Position numbers and translations under genes: made by a program. 64,000 nt of DNA from contig NZ_BOMM01000050.1 in NCBI RefSeq assembly GCF_016862195.1, positions 186,001 through 250,000 of the forward strand, in the 5' to 3' direction. How positions within the stretch are numbered: the stretch's first letter is position 1; the number at the start of each line of letters is the position of its first letter. Positions 1 to 9,130 of the stretch are shown in pieces. Under the pieces are notes generated by a model that did not search any database, was not told the DNA's origin, and worked only from the letters and a program-made list of their open reading frames with translations. This DNA comes from Paractinoplanes ferrugineus. Its GTDB lineage: Bacteria; Actinomycetota; Actinomycetes; Mycobacteriales; Micromonosporaceae.

Positions 1-31
1 CATTCACCCTCGTCGACAGGGAGCACGAGCC

Positions 32-1009
32 GTGCGTCTCATCCTGCGCAATCTAGGGTTCTACCTGGTTGCCTTCTGGGCCTCCATCACCCTGAATTTC
101 TTGCTTCCGCGCTTCATGCCGGGCGACCCGGTCTCCCGGATGTTCGCGCAGTCGCAGGGCGCGATGCAGCCCGAACAGATCGCTCAGATGAGCAAATTGT
201 TCGGCCTCGACGACCGTCCCCTGTGGGAGCAGTACGTCACCTACGTCAAGAGCGTCTTCACCGGCGACCTCGGCATCTCCATCTCCCGCTTCCCGACCCC
301 GGTCACCGAGGTGATCGGGGCCCAGATCGGCTGGACGCTGCTGCTCGGCACCACCGCCCTGATCATCGCGGCTCTCCTCGGCAATCTCCTGGGCATCGTC
401 GCCGCCTCGCGGCGTGGGGGGCTGCTCGACTCCGCCTTCCCACCGTTGCTCATCTTCGTCGGCTCGTTTCCGTACTTCTGGCTGGCGATGGGTGCGCTGT
501 ACCTGTTCGGTGTGAGCTTGGGCTGGTTCCCGTTGCGGCACGCGTACGACGCGGGGCTGACTCCCGGCCTCAACGCCGAGTTCCTGGCCAACGCCGGCAC
601 CCATCTGGTGCTCCCCGCGCTCACCATCGTCGCCGTCACCGTCGGCAGCTGGATGCTCGGTATGCGCAACAGCATGATCGCCACAGCGGCCGAGGACTAC
701 ATCACCATGGCCGAGGCGAAGGGCCTCAGCCCTTCGCGGATCATGTTCCGCTACGCGGCGCGTAACGCGCTGCTGCCATCGGTCACCAACATCGGCATGG
801 GCCTGGGCTTTGTGGTCGGCGGCGCTCTGCTGACCGAGGTCGTGTTCGCCTACCCCGGCATCGGCTTCCAACTGCTCGCCGCCGTGCAGCGCCTCGACTA
901 CCCGCTGATGCAGGGCATCTTCCTCACCATCACGGCGGCCGTGCTCCTGGCGAACTTCCTGATCGACATCGTCTACGTCCGTCTCGACCCGCGCGTTCGC
1001 GTCCGCTAA
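32..1009 (+). CDS. ABC transporter permease, DppB/OppB-type
   Basis: Inner-membrane permease of the peptide/nickel (PepT) importer class. The 325-aa product starts with a hydrophobic segment (residues about 8-27), has a long extracytoplasmic loop and about five further membrane spans, and carries the EAA-type loop (EAKGLSPSRIMFRYAARNALLP, about residues 227-248, that contacts the ATPase). GTG start at 32 with AGGGAG seven bases upstream. First gene visible of an operon (14 bp to the next permease); a solute-binding protein gene is expected just left of the window. Although the family is named for peptides, coupling to two GH32 genes downstream suggests oligofructosides as substrate (inference). 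Confidence 0.93.
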   Translation: MRLILRNLGFYLVAFWASITLNFLLPRFMPGDPVSRMFAQSQGAMQPEQIAQMSKLFGLDDRPLWEQYVTYVKSVFTGDLGISISRFPTPVTEVIGAQIGWTLLLGTTALIIAALLGNLLGIVAASRRGGLLDSAFPPLLIFVGSFPYFWLAMGALYLFGVSLGWFPLRHAYDAGLTPGLNAEFLANAGTHLVLPALTIVAVTVGSWMLGMRNSMIATAAEDYITMAEAKGLSPSRIMFRYAARNALLPSVTNIGMGLGFVVGGALLTEVVFAYPGIGFQLLAAVQRLDYPLMQGIFLTITAAVLLANFLIDIVYVRLDPRVRVR

Positions 1010-1022
1010 GGAGCGTCTAGAG

Positions 1023-1946
1023 ATGACCGCAGTAGACACCACGGGCACGACTTCAACCGTGGCCGCTCCGGCCCCGGGCGTACGGGGGCAGACGCGGCGA
1101 CACGGGCTGGCGCGCCAACTTCTGAGCAGCCGCAAGGCGTTGTCGGGGCTGTGCCTGCTCGCCGTCTTCGCGCTGCTGGCGCTGCTGGCGCCGGTACTCG
1201 CCCCCGGCGACCCGTCCCTGATCAATTCCAGCGGTAGCCAGGGTCCCTCGGGTGCGCACTGGCTGGGGTCGACCACCAAAGGCCAGGACGTCCTCGCGCT
1301 CACCCTGTGGGGCGCGCGTTCCTCGATGCTCGTCGGGTTCACCGTCGGGATCGTCGCGACCGGCGTCGCCCTGTTCGTGGGTCTCGCGGCCGCCTACTTC
1401 GGGCGTCTGATGGACGACGCGCTGACGCTGGTCACCAACATCTTCCTGCTGCTGCCCGGCCTGCCGCTGCTGGTCATCCTCGCGGCGTTCCTGCCCCCGG
1501 GGACCGCCACGGTGGTCCTGGTGCTGGTGATCACCGGCTGGGCCGGTTCGGCGCGGGTGCTGCGAGCGCAGGCCAGATCGATCCGCGGCAAGGACTTCGT
1601 GGCCGCCGCCGCGGTCACCGGCGAGCGCCCCCTGGGGATCATGTTCCGGGAAATCCTCCCCAACATGGCCTCGGTGGTGATGACCACGCTGCTGGGGTGC
1701 GTGGTCTTCGGCATCACCTCGCAGGCGGCGCTGGAATTCCTCGGTCTCGGCGACACGAGCGTCGTCAGCTGGGGCACCAATCTGTACTGGGCCAGCAGCG
1801 ACGGCGCGTTGATGACCGGCGCCTGGTGGATCTTCGTCCCCTCCGGACTGTGCATCGCGCTCGTCGCCTTCGCGCTGGCGCTGGTCAACTACGCGGTCGA
1901 CGAAATCACCAATCCGAGGCTCCGCTCCGCGCAGAGGAAGGGCTGA
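1023..1946 (+). CDS. ABC transporter permease, DppC/OppC-type
   Basis: Second permease (307 aa) forming the heterodimeric membrane channel with the preceding gene. It has the DppC architecture: a cytoplasmic N-terminal stretch, one TM (about residues 40-62), the conserved segment GAHWLGSTTKGQDVL before the core, then five TMs with the EAA loop around AAAVTGERPLGIMFREILPN. ATG at 1023 follows a GGAG at 1010-1013. Stop at 1946 lies 5 bp before the ATPase start. Same operon as its neighbours. Confidence 0.93.
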   Translation: MTAVDTTGTTSTVAAPAPGVRGQTRRHGLARQLLSSRKALSGLCLLAVFALLALLAPVLAPGDPSLINSSGSQGPSGAHWLGSTTKGQDVLALTLWGARSSMLVGFTVGIVATGVALFVGLAAAYFGRLMDDALTLVTNIFLLLPGLPLLVILAAFLPPGTATVVLVLVITGWAGSARVLRAQARSIRGKDFVAAAAVTGERPLGIMFREILPNMASVVMTTLLGCVVFGITSQAALEFLGLGDTSVVSWGTNLYWASSDGALMTGAWWIFVPSGLCIALVAFALALVNYAVDEITNPRLRSAQRKG

Positions 1947-1951
1947 TTCTC

Positions 1952-2905
1952 ATGGATCCGGTACTCGAGGTGCGTAACCTGCGGGTCGAATACCGTAGCG
2001 ACGGCCGTACGGTCGTCGGCGCGGACCGGGTGTCGTTCGCGATCGGCCCGGGGGAGATCTTCGGGCTGGCCGGCGAGTCGGGGTGCGGCAAGTCGACCAT
2101 TGCCAACGCGGTGATGCGGCTGCTCAAGCCCCCGGCGCAGATCACCGCGGGCGACATCCGTTTCCAGGGCCGCGATGTACTCGCCCTGGCCGGCGGCGAG
2201 CTGCGGGCGTTCCGCTGGCGGCAGATCGCCATGGTCTTCCAGTCGGCGATGAACTCGCTCAACCCCGTCCTGACCATCGGCGAGCAGATCGGCGACATCT
2301 TCACCACGCACGAGAAGCTGTCGCGGCGGGCCGCGCGGGACCGGGCGGGCGAGCTGCTGGAGTTGGTGGGCATCGATCCTGAACGGCTGAAGGCGTACCC
2401 GCATCAGCTCTCCGGCGGTATGCGCCAGCGCGTGGTCATCGCCATGGCCGTCGCCCTGCACCCCCGGCTGCTCATCATGGACGAGCCGACCACCGCGCTC
2501 GACGTGGTCGTGCAGCAGGAGATCATGGCGCAGATCCGCGACCTGCAGCGGGAGCTGGGCTTCTCCATCCTGTTCATCACCCACGACATGTCCCTGATGG
2601 TCGAGCTGTCCCAGCGCATAGGCGTGATGTACGGCGGACGGATCGTCGAGCTCGCCGCGGCCGACGACCTGTTCGCCAAGCCGCTGCATCCGTACAGCGA
2701 GGCGCTGATGAACGCCTTCCCGCCGTTGACCGGCCCGCGCCGCGAACTCACCGGCCTGTTCGACGCCCCCCGCACCACCGACAGTTGCGGCTTCCACATC
2801 CGTTGTCCCCCGGATCGATCGGATTGCTCCATGAACATCCCCGACCTGCGCGAGGTCGCGCCCGGCCGCTGGGTGGCCCGCAGCACCGAAGGAGACCTCC
2901 GATGA
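1952..2905 (+). CDS. ABC transporter ATP-binding protein, DppD/OppD-type
   Basis: Cytoplasmic ATPase (317 aa) energising the importer. Walker A is GESGCGKST, the signature is LSGGMRQRV, Walker B is LLIMDEPT, and the switch His is in FITHD. The C-terminal oligopeptide-transporter (oligo_HPY) tail carries the Cys set CGFHIRCP...DCS. Start ATG 1952 was chosen because it follows AGAGGAAGGG at 1934-1943; the frame stays open much further upstream but overlaps the permease. Overlaps the next gene by ATGA (2902-2905), indicating translational coupling. Confidence 0.93.
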   Translation: MDPVLEVRNLRVEYRSDGRTVVGADRVSFAIGPGEIFGLAGESGCGKSTIANAVMRLLKPPAQITAGDIRFQGRDVLALAGGELRAFRWRQIAMVFQSAMNSLNPVLTIGEQIGDIFTTHEKLSRRAARDRAGELLELVGIDPERLKAYPHQLSGGMRQRVVIAMAVALHPRLLIMDEPTTALDVVVQQEIMAQIRDLQRELGFSILFITHDMSLMVELSQRIGVMYGGRIVELAAADDLFAKPLHPYSEALMNAFPPLTGPRRELTGLFDAPRTTDSCGFHIRCPPDRSDCSMNIPDLREVAPGRWVARSTEGDLR

Positions 2906-3921
2906 CCGCACCGCTGCTGTCCGTACGTGGCCTGACCAAGGACTTCCAGGTCGGCACCGTCTTCTCCCGGCGCCGTGTCCGGGCCGTCAACGACGTGTCC
3001 TTCGACCTGCCGGCCGGGCTGATCACCGCCCTGGTCGGCGAGTCCGGCAGCGGCAAATCGACCATCGCCCGCTGCCTCGCCCGCCTCGAAGCGCCCACCG
3101 CCGGGCAGGTGCTGCTCAACGGCAAGGACGTCCTGCGCACCGAGCGGCGCGGGGCGTCACGGGCCTACCGCCGCACCGTCCAGATGGTGTTCCAAGACCC
3201 CTTCGGCTCGCTCAACCCCGTCCACCGCATCGAGCATTTCCTCACCCGGGCGCTGGTCCTGCACGGCCGCTCAGCCGCGCCTGAGGCGCTCCGCGAGCTG
3301 TTGACGTCGGTCGGCCTGACCGAGGACATGCTGCACTCCTATCCGCACGAACTCTCCGGCGGCCAGCGTCAGCGCGTGGCGATCGCCCGCGCCCTCGCCG
3401 TGGAGCCCAAACTGATCCTCGCCGACGAGCCGACCTCGATGCTGGACGTCTCCGTGCGCGTCGGCGTCCTCAACCTGATGCGGCGCCTGCGCACCGACCG
3501 GGACATCGCCATGCTCTACATCACCCATGATCTGGGCTCCGCGCGCTACCTCGCGGATACCACGATGGTCATGTTCGCCGGTGAGATCGTCGAGGGCGGC
3601 GACGCGCTGGCCGTCATGGACGCCCCCGCACACCCCTACACCCGCCTGCTGCTGTCCGCCGTCCCCGACCCCCGCCGTTCCAGTGGCTACGACCCGATCG
3701 AACGAGCCCGGCTACGCGACGCGATCCTCAACCCCACGGCGTGCCCGTACGGCAGCGACGGCACGTGCAGCCGCACCGAGCCCGTCCGCCACATCGTCGG
3801 CGAGGACCAGGGACACCCCCACTGGGTGCGCTGCCACCTGCGCGCACCGGCCACCGGCATCGCCAATCGGTTGCTCAAGGCCACCGACGACCTCAAGAAG
3901 GCTGAGACCACCGCAGCATGA
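2902..3921 (+). CDS. ABC transporter ATP-binding protein, DppF/OppF-type
   Basis: Second ATPase subunit (339 aa). Walker A GESGSGKST, Q-loop VFQDPFGSLNP, signature LSGGQRQRV, Walker B LILADEPT and His in YITHD are all present. The C-terminal oligo_HPY region has CPYGSDGTC and a final Cys in VRCHL. Start ATG 2902 overlaps the previous stop and has GGAG at 2891-2894. The ATGA overlap with the following GH32 gene (3918-3921) ties transport directly to glycoside hydrolysis. Confidence 0.93.
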   Translation: MTAPLLSVRGLTKDFQVGTVFSRRRVRAVNDVSFDLPAGLITALVGESGSGKSTIARCLARLEAPTAGQVLLNGKDVLRTERRGASRAYRRTVQMVFQDPFGSLNPVHRIEHFLTRALVLHGRSAAPEALRELLTSVGLTEDMLHSYPHELSGGQRQRVAIARALAVEPKLILADEPTSMLDVSVRVGVLNLMRRLRTDRDIAMLYITHDLGSARYLADTTMVMFAGEIVEGGDALAVMDAPAHPYTRLLLSAVPDPRRSSGYDPIERARLRDAILNPTACPYGSDGTCSRTEPVRHIVGEDQGHPHWVRCHLRAPATGIANRLLKATDDLKKAETTAA

Positions 3922-5456
3922 CCCACGACCTCACCCTCACTCCCGGCACCTCCGTTGCCGAGGGCCTGGCCGAGCGCGCCCACCGCGACCCGCACCGCCC
4001 CCGCTTCCACTTCACCGCGCCCGGCGGCTGGCTCAACGACCCCAACGGGCTGACCCACTGGCGGGGCGTCTATCACCTCTTCTACCAGTACAACCCCTTC
4101 GCCCCCGCCCACGGAAACATCCACTGGGGGCACGCCACGAGCACCGACCTCGTCCGCTGGACCGACGAACCGATCGCCCTCGCCCCCGGCCTCGACGGCC
4201 CCGACCGCGACGGCTGCTGGTCAGGTGTCCTCGTCGACGACGGTGGGGTACCCACGATCGTCTACTCGGGCCGGCACGCCGGCCACGAGCTGCCCTGCGT
4301 CGCCAGAGGATCGGCAGACCTGCGGTCCTGGACCAAGGACGAGGCCAACCCGGTCATCGCCGCTGCGCCCGAGGGCGTCGACGTCACCGCCTTCCGAGAC
4401 CACTGCGTGTGGCGGGAGGGCGCGGTGTGGCGCCAGCTCATCGGCTCGGGCATCCGCGGTGTCGGCGGAACCGCGTTCCTGTACGAATCCGATGACCTGC
4501 GCACCTGGCGGTACGTCGGCCCGCTGCTGACCGGCACCGCCGCACAGAACCCGGGCGAACCCGACTGGACCGGCACGACCTGGGAATGCGTCGACCTCTT
4601 CCGCCTCGGCGACAGCGAGAGCGGGAATGCGGACGCCACCGACGTCCTCGTCTTCTCCGCCTGGGACGAGGGCACCACCCACCATTCTCTCTACTGGACC
4701 GGCCGCTATCAGGGTGATGCCTTCACCCCCACCGCCGTGCACCGCCTCGACTACGGCGGACGCTACTTCTACGCCCCCCAGTCCACCCGCGACGAGCACG
4801 GCCGCCGCATCATGTTCGGCTGGCTGCAGGAGGGCCGGACCGACGACGCGAACGCGCGGGCCGGCTGGTGCGGGGTGATGTCCCTGCCGCGGATCGTCAC
4901 GCTCGGCTCGGACGGCGGACTGCACCAGGCCCCGGCCCCGGAGCTGACCCGGCTGCGGCGCGACCACGTCGCCGTGCCGGCGCGCCGGCTGAACGCGTCG
5001 TACACCCGGCTGTACGACGTACGCGGAGACCAGCTGGACCTCGAGATCAGCCTGCGCCTGGCCCCCGCAGCGACCGCCCGCCTCGTCCTGCGCGAGACAC
5101 CCGACGGCGCGGAGCGCACCGTCGTCGAAGTGAACCGGACGCACGACGGAGCAGGCGGCACCCTGCGCCTGCACCGCGAGACCAGCAGCCTCGACCCGAC
5201 GGTCGACACCGAACCCCGGTACGGCGCACTGCCGATGGGTCCCGACGGCCGGGTCGAGCTCCGCGTCCTCGTCGACCACTCCGCACTGGAGATCTTCGCC
5301 AACGGGCATCCCCTCTCCGCCCGCGTCTATCCCACCCGCCCCGACCAGGCCGTCGGCGTCGGCGTCGGCGCCGACGGCGACGTCGCCCTGGACCGTTTCG
5401 ACGCCTGGCAGATGGCGTCGGCGTTCACCGCAGGACCCCGGCCGCTGTGGCCGTAA
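3918..5456 (+). CDS. Glycoside hydrolase family 32, intracellular beta-fructosidase
   Basis: A 512-aa GH32 enzyme without a signal peptide, so probably cytoplasmic, hydrolysing sucrose or imported fructo-oligosaccharides from the non-reducing end. The nucleophile motif WLNDPNG is at residues 38-44 (Asp41). The second motif reads FRDH at 159-162 (usual RDP, here Pro replaced by His, Asp161 kept). The acid/base motif WEC is at 222-224 (Glu223). The five-bladed propeller is followed by the GH32C beta-sandwich (from about residue 340, ending with the SALEIFANG strand). Translationally coupled to the importer ATPase. Exact specificity (invertase, levanase, inulinase) cannot be told from sequence alone. 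Confidence 0.92.
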   Translation: MTHDLTLTPGTSVAEGLAERAHRDPHRPRFHFTAPGGWLNDPNGLTHWRGVYHLFYQYNPFAPAHGNIHWGHATSTDLVRWTDEPIALAPGLDGPDRDGCWSGVLVDDGGVPTIVYSGRHAGHELPCVARGSADLRSWTKDEANPVIAAAPEGVDVTAFRDHCVWREGAVWRQLIGSGIRGVGGTAFLYESDDLRTWRYVGPLLTGTAAQNPGEPDWTGTTWECVDLFRLGDSESGNADATDVLVFSAWDEGTTHHSLYWTGRYQGDAFTPTAVHRLDYGGRYFYAPQSTRDEHGRRIMFGWLQEGRTDDANARAGWCGVMSLPRIVTLGSDGGLHQAPAPELTRLRRDHVAVPARRLNASYTRLYDVRGDQLDLEISLRLAPAATARLVLRETPDGAERTVVEVNRTHDGAGGTLRLHRETSSLDPTVDTEPRYGALPMGPDGRVELRVLVDHSALEIFANGHPLSARVYPTRPDQAVGVGVGADGDVALDRFDAWQMASAFTAGPRPLWP

Positions 5457-5514
5457 CCGTCTGACACCCCGGCTCCGGCCCGTCGGCCACAGCCCACTTC
5501 CCTCAGGAGCGCCC

Positions 5515-8500
5515 ATGAGCGTGTCCCGTCGTACCCTCCTGCTCGCCGGAAGCACCGCCGCCACCCTGCTGCCCTTCGGCGGCCTGCGGTCCCCCGCACA
5601 GGCCGCCCGGCCAACTCCCACCCCGATACCCGACCCGCTCCCCCTCACCGGAGCCTGGACCCGCACCGTCGACGGCGGCCAGAAGGCGACCGCCGGCCGG
5701 CGGGGGCAGGCTCTCGCCCTGTCCGAGCAGCAACTCGCGGCCAACGGCACCTACGGAGCCCGCATCACTGCTCGATCCGCTTCCGATGTGGGTGCCTTGG
5801 TCTTCCGCGCCGCCCCGGACGGGTCGGCCGGATACGTTGCCGCGCTCGAGTTCGGCCGTGCCCGTCTCCGGCTCCACGACCTGGCGAGCGGCGACACCAT
5901 CGCTGCCGCACCACTACCGCGAACGCGAACCGGAAGACCCTACGACCTCGAAGTGGCCGTGGACGGACCGGAGCTGACCGTGTACCTCGACGGCGAACAG
6001 TTGCTGCGCACCGAGGACCACAGCCGCGACAGCGGATCTGTAGGCCTGCTCGCCCAAGGCGACACGGTCACCTTCGGCCCACCGCGCCTCGCCGCGATCA
6101 CCACCAACCTCACCGGTTGGGCCACCAGCGGCGGCACCTGGACGGCCACACCGCTCGGCTGGCGCGCCGACCCGTTCCCGGCGGACAGCGCCCGCGCCGT
6201 GAGCACCACTCGGGCGTACGACACCACGCTGCAGGCCGATCTGCTCCTGCACGACGATGCCGCGGTCGCCGCGCTACTCCTGCGCACCGATGCCCGGGCC
6301 ACGCGCGGTTACGGCGTCGAGGTCGACGCGAGCCAGGGCAGGCTGCGGCTGTACCGGATCGACGGGAACCGCACCCTCGGCACGTACCCGACCGCCATCA
6401 AGGCCGACACGGTCTACCGTCTGCGCGTCGAAGCCACCCAAGGCGAACTGCGCGTGCACTGGCAGACCAACTTCCTGACCCCCGACGGCTACAGTCCCGT
6501 CATCACGGCCCAGGACCCTGCTCACCAAACAGGCCGATTCGCGGTCATGGCATCAGCCGGCCCGGTGTCGTTCGAGAACATCACCATCACCGACCTCGTC
6601 ACCGGTGTCCAGGGCTGGACGACCCGCACCGGCAACTGGACCCCTGACGTGCGAGGCATCCGCGGCGAGAACGGCCTTCGCACGGCCCCCTTCGCCGGCA
6701 GCGACCTCGTGGCGAGAGCCGACCTCACACCCGCCGGCGCCTCGTCCTGCGCCGGTCTCATCGTGCGCGCCGCCGCCAACGGCGCCGGCGGCTACGAAGC
6801 CCGCCTGGACGCCGGCCGCAACGCCGTCATCCTGTTGGACGGCTCCACCGGCGCCCACCTCGCCTCCGCCACCGGTCCCGTCCGGCCCATCGCGCCCGGC
6901 GGCTCCTACCGCGTCGAAGCCCGGGTGACCGGCACGAGCATGCAGGTGTACGTCGACGGCGTCCTGACGCTTACCGCCCGCGTGTCGCGAACCGCCGGAG
7001 CCGCCGTCGCCGTGGTGGCCGGAGGGGGGACGTCGTACTTCCAGAACGTCGAAGTCCACGGCACCGCCGACTACTTCACCGAGCCCTACCGCCCCGCGTA
7101 CCACTACTCCCAGCTCACCGGCTCCACCAGCGACCCCTGCGGCCTGGTCCGCTACGACGGCGAATACCACCTGTTCCACCAGGACCAGGGACGCTGGGCA
7201 CACGCGGTCAGCACCGACCTCGTGCACTGGCAAGCATTGCCGATCGCCCTGCCCTGGAACGCCTACGGCCACTGCTGGACAGGCTGTGCGGTCGTCGACG
7301 CCGACGACGCCTCCGGTCTGTTCGACGGCGGCTCCGGACTGATCGCGTACTACACGAGCTACCACCCCGACAAGCCGGGCGGAAACGCCAGCGTGCGGAT
7401 CGCGTACAGCAAGGACAACGGCCGCTCGTGGCAGTTGTCCAGCAGCCCGGCGCCGGTCGTGCCGAACCCCGGCGGTCCCGACGCCGGCTGGACCTTCCGC
7501 GACCCCAAGGTGATCCGCGACGAAACCCACCACCAGTGGCTGATGGTGGTCTCCGGCGGCGACCACGTCCGCTTCTTCACCTCCACCGACCTGCTCACCT
7601 GGACCCAGACCAGTTCCTTCGGCTACGGCGACTGGGCCACCGCGGGCGTCTGGGAATGTCCCGACTTCTTCGCACTGCCGGTCAACGGCCACAACGACAC
7701 GGTGAAGTGGGTCCTCACCCTCAGTACCGGCGCCGTGCGCGCCACCGACGGCTCGGCCGCCCAGTACTTCACCGGCGACTGGAACGGCACCAGCTTCGCC
7801 CCCGACCAGAGCGCCGGCACCACCCTGCGCGTCGACTCCGGCCGCGACTACTACGCCGCCATGTCCTTCGACGGCCTGCCCGACCGCCGCCGTGTCTGGC
7901 TCGGCTGGATGAGCAACTGGGACTACCCGTTCAGCGCCCCCACCGGCGCCTGGAAAGGCCAGCTGAGCATCCCCCGCGAACTGACACTCACCGACACCGC
8001 CGCCGGCGTACGCCTGGCGCAGCGCCCCGTCGCCGAACTCGCCGCCCTGCGCGCTTCGACGACGACCCGTAAGAACCTCACCGTCCGCCCCACCTCCGCG
8101 AACCCGCTCGCAGGCCTCACCGGCACCGCCTACGAGATCGAGGCCGAGATCACCCTCGGCACCGCCACCGAGGTCGGCTTCCGAATCCGGGCCGACGACA
8201 CCCAGCACACCACGATCGGATACGACGCCACGGCGAACCAGCTGTTCGTGGACCGATCGGCGGCGGGCCGCAGCGACTTCACCGAGTACTTCGCCGGCCG
8301 CACGACCGCACCGATGACCGCTGAAGGCGGCCGGGTGACCCTGCGCCTGTACGTCGACTCGTCATCGGTCGAGGCCTTCGCAGCGGACGGCCGGGCCGCC
8401 GTGACAAGCCTGATCTTCCCCGACCCGCACGCCGCCGGGATGGCCTTCTACACCAAGGGCGGCAGCGCCCACATCGAGTCGCTCAAGGTGCACCGGCTCG

Positions 8501-9066
8501 CCAGCACCACCCGACTGGCTCACCGGGTGAAGGCACCGCCGGCCGCCCCGGCCGGCGGCCGGTTCCGCTCGAACCTCGGCGAGCTGATGATCGTCCCCGC
8601 CGGACACTGGTCCACCGACAGCGCGGGCCGTTGCGGGACCTTCGACAAGGACTCCAACGCCATCGCGGCCCGCACGGCAGGCGACATGGACCTCACCACC
8701 CTGGTACGCCTGGGCGGCCCCGACCCGGAAACCGGCGGTGCCCTCTCACTCCTCTGGCGCGCCACGGCCGACGGCTCCGCCGCCTACTGCCTCAACATCG
8801 ACCCGGACCTGCGCGTCATCCGTCTCGTTGTCAAGGCAGACGGCTCCTTCGACGACGCCAAGGCCCTCGCCCGCGTCCCGACCCTGGTCCGCCGCGGCAC
8901 GACGTACCCGGTCCGGATCCTCACCCGGGGCGACCGCATCCAGGTATGGGTCGACGGCGCCCGGATCATCGACGTGACCGACACGACGTACACCAACGGC
9001 CACGTCGGCCTCAACGTCTTCGGCGGCCGGGCCGCTTACCAGGACACGTACCTCACAACCCGGTAG
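5515..9066 (+). CDS. Tat-exported multidomain GH32 fructanase
   Basis: 1183 aa. The N-terminus MSVSRRTLLLAGSTAA is a twin-arginine signal with cleavage near AQAA (about residue 31), so it should be secreted folded. Residues about 45-520 hold three laminin-G/DUF1080-like beta-sandwich units (each ends with a 'YFQNVEV/VSFENITI' strand). The GH32 propeller starts about 530 with the nucleophile motif changed to SDPCG (Asp540), FRDP at 661-664 and WEC at 713-715. A GH32C sandwich and one more LamG-like unit (1000-1183) follow. ATG 5515 is preceded by CAGGAG. Likely extracellular levanase/inulinase feeding the importer (inference). The multiple accessory sandwiches probably bind polysaccharide. Confidence 0.88.
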   Translation: MSVSRRTLLLAGSTAATLLPFGGLRSPAQAARPTPTPIPDPLPLTGAWTRTVDGGQKATAGRRGQALALSEQQLAANGTYGARITARSASDVGALVFRAAPDGSAGYVAALEFGRARLRLHDLASGDTIAAAPLPRTRTGRPYDLEVAVDGPELTVYLDGEQLLRTEDHSRDSGSVGLLAQGDTVTFGPPRLAAITTNLTGWATSGGTWTATPLGWRADPFPADSARAVSTTRAYDTTLQADLLLHDDAAVAALLLRTDARATRGYGVEVDASQGRLRLYRIDGNRTLGTYPTAIKADTVYRLRVEATQGELRVHWQTNFLTPDGYSPVITAQDPAHQTGRFAVMASAGPVSFENITITDLVTGVQGWTTRTGNWTPDVRGIRGENGLRTAPFAGSDLVARADLTPAGASSCAGLIVRAAANGAGGYEARLDAGRNAVILLDGSTGAHLASATGPVRPIAPGGSYRVEARVTGTSMQVYVDGVLTLTARVSRTAGAAVAVVAGGGTSYFQNVEVHGTADYFTEPYRPAYHYSQLTGSTSDPCGLVRYDGEYHLFHQDQGRWAHAVSTDLVHWQALPIALPWNAYGHCWTGCAVVDADDASGLFDGGSGLIAYYTSYHPDKPGGNASVRIAYSKDNGRSWQLSSSPAPVVPNPGGPDAGWTFRDPKVIRDETHHQWLMVVSGGDHVRFFTSTDLLTWTQTSSFGYGDWATAGVWECPDFFALPVNGHNDTVKWVLTLSTGAVRATDGSAAQYFTGDWNGTSFAPDQSAGTTLRVDSGRDYYAAMSFDGLPDRRRVWLGWMSNWDYPFSAPTGAWKGQLSIPRELTLTDTAAGVRLAQRPVAELAALRASTTTRKNLTVRPTSANPLAGLTGTAYEIEAEITLGTATEVGFRIRADDTQHTTIGYDATANQLFVDRSAAGRSDFTEYFAGRTTAPMTAEGGRVTLRLYVDSSSVEAFAADGRAAVTSLIFPDPHAAGMAFYTKGGSAHIESLKVHRLASTTRLAHRVKAPPAAPAGGRFRSNLGELMIVPAGHWSTDSAGRCGTFDKDSNAIAARTAGDMDLTTLVRLGGPDPETGGALSLLWRATADGSAAYCLNIDPDLRVIRLVVKADGSFDDAKALARVPTLVRRGTTYPVRILTRGDRIQVWVDGARIIDVTDTTYTNGHVGLNVFGGRAAYQDTYLTTR

Positions 9067-9075
9067 GCACGGCCG

Positions 9076-9099
9076 GCACCGCCTTACGGCCCGCGGTGC
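9076..9099 (+). terminator. Stem-loop after the fructan operon
   Basis: GCACCGC (9076-9082) pairs with GCGGTGC (9093-9099), ten bases after the GH32 stop and before the convergent gene ending at 9131. No U-tract, as is common for actinobacterial terminators. May serve both strands. Confidence 0.45.
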
Positions 9100-9130
9100 A
9101 CCGAGCTCGTCTCTTCGGCAAGGACCTGGC

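Noticed and set aside
6553..8208. 551-codon open frame antisense to the exported GH32
   Set aside because: Gly/Val/Glu-rich mirror of a GC-rich gene with no recognisable motif; typical antisense artefact in actinobacterial DNA.
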